In this document: positions 21,053 to 29,266 of the stretch, in pieces
Layout: the number at the start of each line of letters is the position of its first letter
Position numbering within the stretch: the first letter of the stretch is position 1
Source of the DNA: Lepisosteus oculatus
Lineage: Eukaryota; Chordata; Actinopteri; Semionotiformes; Lepisosteidae
Length of the DNA stretch: 64,000 bases
Reading direction: 5' to 3'
NCBI RefSeq assembly: GCF_040954835.1
Contig: NW_027168298.1
Coordinates: 62,001-126,000, forward strand
Notes under the pieces: generated by a model
Told to the model about the DNA's origin: nothing
What the model saw: the letters and a program-made list of their open reading frames with translations, nothing else
The model's database searches: none
Position numbers and translations under genes: made by a program

Positions 21053-21230
21053 TCAGTGCCCAGGCCTTCAAAAAAGACGCTTTTTTGGTACTCTGTTAAA
21101 AAAGCATCGACATTACCTCTTTCAAAAGGCTTCACTTTCCTAGTCACATTCCAAGGCTCATTGAACCCGGGCTGTTTCCTCCAGCGGTATAGTATTGCAG
21201 TTAGACATGTAAGACTATGTCACGCTCTAA
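21053..21230. repeat. U4-unit spacer fragment
   Basis: From about 21,115 it follows the spacer also seen at 21,840-21,930 in opposite orientation. It joins U4 at about 21,230. Confidence 0.6.
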
Positions 21231-21365
21231 CGAGACTGTCAAAAATTGCTTTCGCCGATTGTATTGCAAACCGGCGGAAGCGGGGTATTGGGAAAAGTTT
21301 TCAACTAGCAATAATCGCGCCTCGGCTAAACCTCACAGGCTACGATACTGCCAATGCGCAAAGCT
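21231..21365 (-). ncRNA. U4 snRNA gene, 3' stem-loop truncated
   Basis: On the minus strand 5' AGCTTTGCGCATTGGCAGTA through the Sm site AATTTTTGACAG, then cut: the terminal stem-loop loses its 3' strand and there is no 3' box, because spacer is joined at GACTGTC. Everything upstream, including the distal element at 21,602-21,613, is kept. It lies 1,472 bp from the next U4 (22,837), showing a U4 tandem repeat. Confidence 0.88.
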
Positions 21366-22671
21366 GATGGTTGCCAGGCAACCGCGGGGATCCTATGGAA
21401 ATCGTTATCAATCGTCTCATGGCATGTCGTTGCTGTAACGCTTCATATTTGTCGTCTTCTTCTTCTAGCTTGAGGTTTTGAAGAATTTCATGACAGACAA
21501 GGGCTCCGTCGGGAACAAAGGGCGTTGTGAGAAAACCTTTGCTTCTTTTTAGCAGCAGAAATACAACCCTTTAAATACAAGATGACAGAACAATGACGAA
21601 GGGCATGCCGGGAGGAACTCATGCACTACAGAGGAAAGGGGGCGGGCACGTACAGTTCACATTCAAGCCACAAGTACTCTTCTCGGATGTTGCACAAACA
21701 AATCCTAACGTCCTGAAAGCATTGCAGCATGTTTGTGTCCCACTTCCCGTGGCTGCAGGACGACTGACACGAACGGACAAACACAATCTGTGGCGTTTAG
21801 CGTGACATAGTCTTGCAGGCATCGTGCTGTCTCACTGCAATACTATACCAATGGAGGAAACAGCCCGGGTTCGATGAGCCTTGGAATGTGACTAGGAAAG
21901 TGAAGCCTTTTGAAAGAGGTAAAGCACTGCACAACGGAACTGAGGGAGAATCTTACAGGGGATTCTGAGCGGTGTCTGCATACACGCAGTCCGATACGGG
22001 TGCTGAAAGCTTGAGCTACTCTCAATGTCATGCTGCCTTTCCTCGGAGTAAATCTGTTACATTGAAAGAATGCTTCTCGCAGGTTCAAAAAGGGACCCTT
22101 GTTAATTGGCGAAATCAATGATTTCGAATGAATTCTGTATGCGTTAAAAGACAGCTATACACAGAAAACATGCAGGACACTGCTCATGATGTTTCCCGAG
22201 CCGAAACACAGTGCGTTTTTCCATGCCATCTGACAAAGCCCGCCCACTGAAAACTGCAGCAGATCGTGTAAAGACGTTCAACTTTGTAACTACTGCACGC
22301 ACAGGAAGCAGTGTAAATTCCTCTTTTCAAACTGTCAAAGGTTTGCTTTGCGAACGCTGCAGGACATCGCACAATCTCTTTTGAACGGGGACAAACAATT
22401 TCTTATGGGGCGCAGTAAGTACAGACATTTAAAAAGCTCCACTCATGCCGACGATGCAGCATGAAGAAGCGCAACCTAACGTTTGACAGACAAAAGCCGG
22501 GCGCCGCTACGAGCAATATGAAATCAAACTGACAGCACAAGGCGTTTCGCGCTGACTCAAAAGTGATCTCGACAGATGCTGTTCTCTGCATAAAGCTGAA
22601 AGAGCTAAAGAGCGTTTCTGTTGAGACGTAACACGCTCGTTTCTTTCTACCATGATGTTACCATGACAAAA
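21366..22671. repeat. U4 tandem-unit spacer and promoter
   Basis: Reading on minus, this is the intergenic part between two U4 genes. Related pieces are at 27,826-28,442, 34,189-34,755, 39,722-40,336 and 42,658-43,022. It contains the U4 distal element. No other gene seen. Confidence 0.75.
21602..21613 (-). promoter_or_regulatory. U4 distal element, SPH motif
   Basis: TCCCGGCATGCC on the minus strand, about 237 bp upstream of the truncated U4 gene; a good ZNF143/Staf half-site. The same motif lies at the same distance from the complete U4 gene at 40,337. Confidence 0.6.
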
Positions 22672-22684
22672 TCTGTCTTTAAAC
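22672..22684 (-). promoter_or_regulatory. U4 3' box
   Basis: GTTTAAAGACAGA on the minus strand, 8 nt after U4; an exact consensus match. Confidence 0.8.
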
Positions 22685-22692
22685 ACCTTGCT

Positions 22693-22837
22693 CAGTCTCT
22701 GACGAGACTGTCAAAAATTGCTTTCGCCGATTGTATTGCAAACCGGCGGAAGCGGGGTATTGGGAAAAGTTTTCAACTAGCAATAATCGCGCCTCGGCTA
22801 AACCTCACAGGCTACGATACTGCCACTGCGCAAAGCT
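22693..22837 (-). ncRNA. U4 snRNA gene, complete body, promoter cut short
   Basis: 145 nt. 5' AGCTTTGCGCAGTGGCAGTATCG without its last bases to the U6-pairing stems, kink-turn 5' stem-loop, Sm site AATTTTTG, 3' stem-loop CAGTCTCGTCAGAGACTG. It base-pairs with U6 in the U4/U6.U5 tri-snRNP. The 3' box follows. Upstream homology ends only 84 bp before the gene (22,921), where U5 flank begins, so the distal element is lost. Confidence 0.93.
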
Positions 22838-23043
22838 GACGGTTGCCAGGCAACCGCGGGGATCCTATGGAAATCGTTATCAATCGTCTCATGGCATGTC
22901 GTTGCTGTAATGCTTCATATTTGCGGCCGGACACTTCCCGCCCCCCAAAGAAAAGAGCGCCAATCAGACAGGCGGAGACCGAGGACTCGGAGAGCAGACG
23001 GCCACAGTCGCCGTAATAAGAGCGATTGTGAGCGGTTTTGTTT

Positions 23044-23055
23044 TCTCTCTTTGAC
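23044..23055 (-). promoter_or_regulatory. U5 3' box (probable)
   Basis: GTCAAAGAGAGA on the minus strand just after the U5 3' hairpin, close to the snRNA 3' box consensus. Confidence 0.55.
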
Positions 23056-23065
23056 CAGCCCAGCT

Positions 23066-23184
23066 GCGCCCCACCCGAAGGCAGGGAAGCACAAAAATTG
23101 TGTGGAACTCATTCATGCTCCTCTCCATGGAAATCTTTAGTAAAAGGCAAAAGATTTGTACGAGATGAAGAGAAACCAGAGTGC
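23066..23184 (-). ncRNA. U5 snRNA gene (variant)
   Basis: About 119 nt on the minus strand. It has ACTCTGGTTTCTCTTCA at the 5' end, the invariant loop I GCCTTTTAC in an AAATCTTTTG/CTAAAGATTT stem, the closing strand GGAGAGGA, an Sm site CAATTTTTGTG and a GC-rich 3' hairpin with a TTCG-type turn. Loop I aligns exon ends in the spliceosome. The first two bases (normally AT) are changed. It is the only U5 in the window. Only about 125 bp of its own upstream sequence remains before U1/LINE sequence. Confidence 0.88.
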
Positions 23185-23310
23185 GTGGCTGGACAGCTGC
23201 AGGAGCCCAGGCTGCCTTCAAGGCCTCTGCCCTGCCGGTCGTGGTTGGCAATGCACCAAACGAGCCAGTGGGGCCCGTTCAGCTCTGGGCTCATCGCCTG
23301 CGGCTCTCGG

Positions 23311-23339
23311 CTTACCTGGCAGGGGAGATACCTTGATCA
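23311..23339 (+). repeat. 29-nt U1 snRNA fragment at the LINE 5' boundary
   Basis: Exact match to U1 nucleotides 4-32 (CTTACCTGGCAGG through CTTGATCA). The following base departs from U1, and a 67-bp leader of the LINE begins. No U1 sequence follows the LINE here because its 3' end is missing. A 29-base identity cannot be chance. Confidence 0.9.
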
Positions 23340-26300
23340 GCCTGTAGTTGGAGTAGTTGGATTGTTTTCTTGTTTTGTGGAAGCAGTGTTTGTTTTGCAG
23401 TTTGAGATGGCAACCTTTGGATCCCGCAAGAATGCTGTACGTTTTGAGCTTTTGGATGACCTCTTCATGGATCGTATGCAGTTCAGCAGAAAAGTGTTAC
23501 AGAAGGAACTTGGCTTTGAACCTCGGCACTTGGATTTCATCTTCGCTCTCCCAGGTCAGAAAGCATTTGAGGTTGTTTTTGCTACCTATTCTCTGTTTGA
23601 ACAATGCGTGGATGTGTTTGAGGCAAAAAGAGGGAAAGTTCCTGCCCTTGAGAAGATCAGCTTGCAGCCTCTGACACAGAGAGAGAGGAAAACGGTGCAT
23701 GTTGTAATGTTCTCGGAACTGGCAAAGACGGAGGACATTCACACCTGGCTTAAGCAGTACTGCACCGTCCACCATGGAACTGAGGTTAGAGATGTTGACG
23801 GTATAAAAACAGGAGCAAGGAAATTCGAGGTTCGCTTGCTACCGGACAATGTAAATGGAGGCTTAAGGCACCTGCCCTCTACAATCCGGCTGGGCGCCTG
23901 CAATGGCTATGTTTTTTATGTGGGACAACCAAAGGTGTGTCGGCGCTGTGGTGCTGTGGGACACCTGGCATCGTCCTGCACTGTGAAATGCTGCAAGACC
24001 TGTGGCAAACAGGGACATTTAGCCTCTGACTGTTCAATGCTGCCAAAGTGCAATTTATGTGGCTCGGAACGACACGTTTTTAAGAACTGCCCTCACGCCT
24101 ACGCCAATAAACTCAAAATGAGAAAGGATGAGGCAGTGCTTGTTTCAGCCAAACCGGCCCGAAAAGCCAAAGCAAACAACAAGTCAAACAAAGAACCCTT
24201 GTTGGACAAAGACTCTCAGCCTCCAGCCAGGATCAGTCCTGCTGTGGCTCCGGGGCTGGTGGAAGAGAAATCCACTACGCTCCCACAACCGCAGACTGCA
24301 CCAGACAAGCACGAGGGTTTGAAAACCCCCGAGAACAGCGAGGACCCCTCCCCCACTCCTGCTCCTCAAAACGAGGGCCAGTGTGGGGCCCCCCGGTAGA
24401 GCGGGTCCAGCGACGATACCCAGGATTCAGCGGAGCTGCTTTTCTCAGACTCTGCAAGTGCTACAGATGCCCTCCTCTCCTCCATCCAGTCCATCACGGA
24501 GGATCTGCAACAGCTGGTGGGTGAGGGGGAAGAGGAGACTGGTGCATAGCCTGCACCCCTTTCCCCTCAGTGCTCCCAGGAGCTGGACTTGAGGAAAAGG
24601 AAAAATGACTCTGTTTTCTTCCCGAGCGAGGAGGAAGGAGAGCATGGCGATGGGGACAGCAGGAACCCCTCCACCCCTCCTTCTACCCCCTTCCTTGAAA
24701 TGGACTCCGTGAATGCTTTTACTGCTGCCACCCTGATGAAGGCTCATTCAGAGGATGGCTGGCAGGAAATTGGTAAGAAGAAAAAGAAAAAGAAAAAGGT
24801 AACAGGTGAGACCGAAGAGAAATTTGTTTTGTAAAGACTGGTTCCACTTTCTTATGTAATATGGCTCTAAACATAATTTCTCTTAACACCAGAGGTATCA
24901 ATGACAGAGTTAAATGTCAGTGTGTCTTTGATTACCTCCAGCAGAGAGAGGGAGATGTGTTGATGTTGCAGGAGTGTGCTTTAGCCTATCAAGAGAGGTA
25001 TAAAAGCTTTGAAGATAGGTGGGATAAAGGGCCTTCTGTTTGGTCAGGGGACAATAACAACAGAGCCTCTGGCGTGGCCATTCTTTTCAAAGGATGGGCT
25101 TTCAAATTGAAAAGTATTCAGAGGGTCATAGATGGCAGGTTGCTGTGTGTGGATGTGGAATGGGGGACCGTTAACCTGCGGCTAATCAATGTGTATTGTC
25201 CTACTGACGTGGGAGGAAGGGTGGAGCTACTCAAGGCACTCTCTCCCCTATTGTTAAGTAGCACAGACGTGATAGTGGGAGGGGATTTTAATTGTATCTT
25301 AGAGCACACAGACAGGCAGTCTAGCTCTCCGATAAAATTGGATTCCAGCTCACTGGCCCTGCAAAACTTAGTTCAAGACTTTAAACTCTCAGACACATAT
25401 AGATGTATATATCCCACAACAGCAGGATATACATGGTCAAGGAGGAATAGCAGCTCCAGAATTGACTATTGCTTTGTCTCAGAGAGAGGGAAAGTTGTTG
25501 GGGTCACTCTTCAGCCTGTCTTCTTCTCAGATCATCAGGCTTTAGGGTGTAGAGTGGAACTCCAGGGCGGGACTGTCTTTGGCCCAGGCCTCTGGAAACT
25601 CAACACTAAGCTGCTAGAGAACGAGGGGGTAGTATCCCGCTACAAGGAGAAACTATCACAGTGGCTGTCCTTGCAGTGTCTGTACGGGTCAGTAGGAGAG
25701 TGGTGGGAGGAGGTGAAGATGAGGACAAAGGCCTTTTTCATGGCTGAGGGAAGGAAGGCTGCTGCCAGATGGAGAGGAGTGCTAGCCAGGAAACAGAGGC
25801 AGCTGCAGCGTCTCTACACGATGCTGCACAGTGGCTCCGCTGTGCTCGAGGATATCACCCTTTTAAAAAAGGACATCCGGAGCATAGCCGAAGAAAGTAG
25901 TCGAGGAGTGCTGTTAAGAAGCAGAGTGCAGTTCTTGGAAGAAAATGAGAAGTGTACTCGCTTCTTTTTCAGGAAAGTGGTAGGCTCCAAGTCTGTCATG
26001 GAAAGTGTAGTTGATGAGGAGGGACGAGAGAGAACAGAGCCGAGTGCTATCCTCTCCTGCACCAAGGCCTTCTACTCAAGACTGTACAGCTCTACAGAGG
26101 TAAAGGATGAAGAAATTCATTTTTTTACCTCAAAGCTAGAAAACGTTTTGAGTGAAGAAGATAGGGAAGTACTTGAGAGGGATTTGACAATAGAAGAGCT
26201 GAGACAGGCTATGGAGAGCTTACAGAAGAGGAAAACTCCGGGTGCTGACGGGCTCCCTAAAGAATTTTATTGCACCTTTTGCGATCTGCTTCAGGATCCG

Positions 26301-27112
26301 CTACTGCTCCTATTCGAGGAAAGCTATAAGACAGAATTGCTGCCTGACTCCTTAAGAGAAGGCACTATCTCTCTCTTGTTTAAGAAAGGAGCAAAGAATG
26401 ACATAAAGAACTGGAGACCCCTCAGCCTGTTAGGCGTGGACACTAAGATCCTGTCCAAAGCCCTTTTCCTGCGCCTACAAAATGTAGTGGCCTCACTGGT
26501 AGGGAAAGAACAGACTTGTGGGATAGCAGGACGCCTGATGAGCGACAACCTGGCCTTGTTGAGGGATGTCTGTCTGTACTCAGAGGATCGCTCCCTCCCT
26601 CTGTGCATTTTAGGTGTAGACCTAGAAAAGGCCTTTGACCGCCTAAACCGGCAGTACTTAAAATTGGTACTTGAGCACATGAATTTTGGCCCCATCATGA
26701 GAAAGTGGATTAACCTGCTGTACACAGGTAGCAACAGCAGAGTAATGGTTAATGGCAATAGATCACACCCCTTTGAAGTCTGTTCAGGGGTGAGGCAGGC
26801 CTGCCCATTATCCCCCTTGTTATTCGTTTTGGCTATGGAGCCCTTAGCCTGTGCCTTGCGCCAGGATCAGGCCATTAATGGGATACCAGTGCCTGGAAGT
26901 GGGGGAGGAGAGGTAAAGACATCTCTATACATGGATGACGTCACCCTGCTCCTCTCTGACAATGCCTCAATTAGCAGAGCTCTGCAGTGCTGTGATCGTT
27001 TCTCTTTGGCTTCATCCGCAAAAATTAACAAATCTAAGAGTGAGATTTTTTATCAGAACTGGAGGGAGCCAAAAGAAGGACATGATCTCAGGCTGCAAGA
27101 GAAGAGAATTAA
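23340..27112 (+). mobile_element. Tx1-clade non-LTR retrotransposon, 3' truncated
   Basis: Two ORFs in the usual order: ORF1 with three CCHC zinc knuckles and ORF2 with an APE endonuclease and a reverse transcriptase. The closest known type is the Tx1 group of L1-like LINEs, some of which insert into specific small-RNA genes. The element ends in the RT region, where at about 27,112 it joins inverted 5S/U1 spacer at a shared AATTAA-like stretch. LINEs usually lose their 5' end on insertion; here the 3' end is missing, so a later rearrangement cut it. Confidence 0.9.
23407..24834 (+). CDS. LINE ORF1 protein (zinc-knuckle RNA-binding), with two in-frame TAG codons
   Basis: Starts at ATG (MATFGSRKNAV) and stays in one frame for 476 codons to TAA at 24,832-24,834, interrupted by TAG at 24,397-24,399 and 24,547-24,549. 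Residues 1-170 form an N-terminal domain; three knuckles follow at roughly 178-230: CRRCGAVGHLASSC, CKTCGKQGHLASDC and CNLCGSERHVFKNC. After the first TAG the frame continues with acidic and Ser/Pro-rich sequence and ends in a Lys-rich tail (GKKKKKKKK). The ATG is preceded by open frame back to 23,038 that crosses U5 and U1 DNA and is not part of the gene. ORF1 proteins coat LINE RNA. Confidence 0.85.
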
Positions 27113-27167
27113 TTTACAGGTGCCATTCCCCGGCATTGTGGCCATTGTCGGTGCTCACACGCGATAA
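24861..27167 (+). CDS. LINE ORF2 protein: endonuclease and reverse transcriptase, C-terminus lost
   Basis: Starts 26 bp after ORF1. Residues 1-230 are an APE-type endonuclease: NIISLNTRG at the start, LQE with the catalytic Glu near 39, GGDFNC near 141, SDHQALGC near 224. The reverse transcriptase spans about 430-750 with NWRPLSLL, GVDLEKAFDRL, GVRQACPLSPLLF and the catalytic YMDD near 690. LINE sequence ends at about 27,112 (residue ~750); the last 18 codons to the stop are 5S/U1 spacer read by chance. Members of this clade are usually well over 1,000 residues, so the thumb and C-terminal region are missing. No internal stop. Confidence 0.92.
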   Translation: MALNIISLNTRGINDRVKCQCVFDYLQQREGDVLMLQECALAYQERYKSFEDRWDKGPSVWSGDNNNRASGVAILFKGWAFKLKSIQRVIDGRLLCVDVEWGTVNLRLINVYCPTDVGGRVELLKALSPLLLSSTDVIVGGDFNCILEHTDRQSSSPIKLDSSSLALQNLVQDFKLSDTYRCIYPTTAGYTWSRRNSSSRIDYCFVSERGKVVGVTLQPVFFSDHQALGCRVELQGGTVFGPGLWKLNTKLLENEGVVSRYKEKLSQWLSLQCLYGSVGEWWEEVKMRTKAFFMAEGRKAAARWRGVLARKQRQLQRLYTMLHSGSAVLEDITLLKKDIRSIAEESSRGVLLRSRVQFLEENEKCTRFFFRKVVGSKSVMESVVDEEGRERTEPSAILSCTKAFYSRLYSSTEVKDEEIHFFTSKLENVLSEEDREVLERDLTIEELRQAMESLQKRKTPGADGLPKEFYCTFCDLLQDPLLLLFEESYKTELLPDSLREGTISLLFKKGAKNDIKNWRPLSLLGVDTKILSKALFLRLQNVVASLVGKEQTCGIAGRLMSDNLALLRDVCLYSEDRSLPLCILGVDLEKAFDRLNRQYLKLVLEHMNFGPIMRKWINLLYTGSNSRVMVNGNRSHPFEVCSGVRQACPLSPLLFVLAMEPLACALRQDQAINGIPVPGSGGGEVKTSLYMDDVTLLLSDNASISRALQCCDRFSLASSAKINKSKSEIFYQNWREPKEGHDLRLQEKRINLQVPFPGIVAIVGAHTR

Positions 27168-27783
27168 GATAAGGCGGAGGAGAGTGGGGCATGCCCAGCG
27201 GCAGACATTCAAGGAGGGGGCAGTGCGAGGTGAGGTGAGGTGAGGTGCGACACCCCGGAGCCCCGACGCAGCTAATGCGGAGCACTTGTTGGACTGGCAT
27301 CGAAAGGACGTGTGCGCACGGAGCGAGCCTTCCCTGCGGCGGAGCGCGGGAACTTTCTCCCCCCCTCCCGCTGCAGGAGTTGTGTGCGCTGCAGCGGTGC
27401 CGAGAGAAAAGCACAGAAGGCAGCAGGCTCTGGAGAGCAGGTAAGAGACGGAGCCTTGTGGGCAGGCGAGCAGGCCCGTTTTTTGGAAATTGCTGAAAAG
27501 GTTTTGTTCGGTGTGTGGCAGGCGCACGTCGCGAGCTTGCGTGGCGATCTGCCGGTCTGGAGTTATGCAAATGAGGCCGAATTGCATCCCGAGACATGCT
27601 GCGAATGCGCAATGGTGACTGCAGATGTGTAGGAAACGGTGCGCTCGTTTTCTTGTTTTGCCCACACTTTTGAGTGTTAGTGTGGCGTGTGAGTGTGCGA
27701 AAGAGTGGGCCCAGCAGGAGGCGGTGGCGTGCAGGGCGAGGAGGTGGCCTAGGCTGCGCAATTTGTGCTGTGGGTGCGGGCCT
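27113..27783 (+). repeat. Inverted 5S/U1 spacer with U1 promoter, U1 missing
   Basis: Reverse complement of unit sequence such as 13,075-13,730. It carries the octamer ATGCAAAT at 27,565-27,572 and an SPH-like motif at about 27,583-27,594 in orientation for a plus-strand U1. The match stops about 17 bp before the U1 start, so the promoter faces no gene. It resembles unit 3 (with the 21-bp insertion). Confidence 0.85.
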
Positions 27784-28442
27784 CTTGCAACTTGGTTTAT
27801 TTGGTTTATTTATGGTTCGCATAAATAAAACCGGAAAAGAGGAATTTATTCTGCTTCCTGTGCGTGCAGTAGTTACAAAGTTGAACGTCTTTACACGATC
27901 TGCTGCAGTTTTCAGTGGGCCGGCTTTGTCAGATGGCTTGGAAAAACGCACTGTGTTTCGGCTCGGGAAACATCATGAGCAGTGTCCTGCATGTTTTCTG
28001 TGTATAGCTGTCTTTTAACGCATACAGAATTCATTCGAAATCATTGATTTCTCCAATTAACAAGGGTCCCTTTTTGAACCTGCCAGAAGCATTCTTTCAA
28101 TGTAACAGATTTACTCCGGGGAAAGGCAGCATGACATTGAGAGTAGCTCAAGCTTTCAGCACCCGTATCGGACTGCGTGTATGCAGACACCGCTCAGAAT
28201 CCCCTGTAAGATTCTCCTTCAATTCCATTTTGCAGTGCTTTTTTCACGATTTCGGAAGCTGTCTCCGGGACGTGCTGATTCCACACATCCTGAATAAATC
28301 ATGATATTGTTAGTTGCTGTAGCTAGACGTTCAAATGAGTTTCATGGCCAGATGGACTGTTTCCTCCAGCGGTATAGTATTGCAGTGAGACAGCACGATG
28401 CCTGCAAGACTATGTCACGCTAAACGCCACAGATTGTGTTTG
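27784..28442 (+). repeat. U4-unit spacer fragment (plus a short AT joint)
   Basis: 27,784-27,825 is a short joint not seen elsewhere. From 27,826 it follows the U4 unit spacer in plus orientation, to the point where the LTR element starts. 28,243-28,436 recurs at 39,722-39,915. Confidence 0.7.
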
Positions 28443-29266
28443 TGTTGGACAGTTGGACCCTACAGTTGGACCCTCGTCGACAACCTGAATAGCTTATTCA
28501 GAAGCAGTGCTGGACCGGGAACGAACCAGCTTCTTCCCAGGCACAAGAGTGACTTGTGAGGACTCGCGGTCACACTCTGTGCATAGAGACTTTCTACCAG
28601 CCAGCCGGACTGCTGGTAGATCCCCTCGGAGCAACGACTGCCCTGCGCGCCGCAGTCAGATTCCTCCGCCCGTCCTACTCCGAGCTGCACCTTGACTGGT
28701 TGGCCGGTAGCCAGAGGACGCCGGGACAACGCCCATTGGACAACCGCTGGAACAGAGGCTGCAACAGAGCCTGTCAGCTGGTTTGGTGTTCGTGCCGGGA
28801 AATTCCAAATCCATACACAGCGGATAAGTAAACCCCATGTTCTACATTGCGTCTCGAGAATTCAATTGTACCTCAACACAAGTTGTTATCAATTTTAATT
28901 CATGAGTAATGTATTTACTTCCGAGTTTAGAGTAACAGTGGGTAATAACACTGATTAGCGATTTGGTAACCGAACGATATATATTGACATATATTCTCTG
29001 TTGTGTATCTCTTTGTGTTTGCATCTCTTCGGGATTATATACCTTGTATATTGATAACCCTCACAGTAAGGTCTGCCACTCGTATCCAGGCAGACTAGTA
29101 TATGTTTGGTGCACAATTTATATTAATAAATGTATCTAGTGTATTGAACTCCTGTGTGTGCGTTGTTAGTTGTTCTGACGATTGATTTTCTAAAAGCCCC
29201 AACGAACAACCTTGTGATTACTGCTACAATTAATAATTGTCTCAGTAAACCCATCAAACCATTACA
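28443..29266 (+). repeat. 5' LTR of the fossil element
   Basis: Starts TGTTGGACAG and ends CATTACA just before the primer binding site. It has a TATA-like stretch near 29,033 and AATAAA near 29,125. The left boundary is set by comparison with 39,898-39,925, where the same U4 spacer is uninterrupted. No partner LTR is in the window, so age cannot be judged by LTR divergence. Confidence 0.65.

Noticed and set aside
23038-23406. N-terminal extension of LINE ORF1
   Set aside because: It crosses the antisense of the U5 gene and the U1 fragment, so the open frame is accidental; the ORF1 start at 23,407 fits better.
27113-27167. Last codons of the LINE ORF2 frame
   Set aside because: This is inverted 5S/U1 spacer read through by chance.
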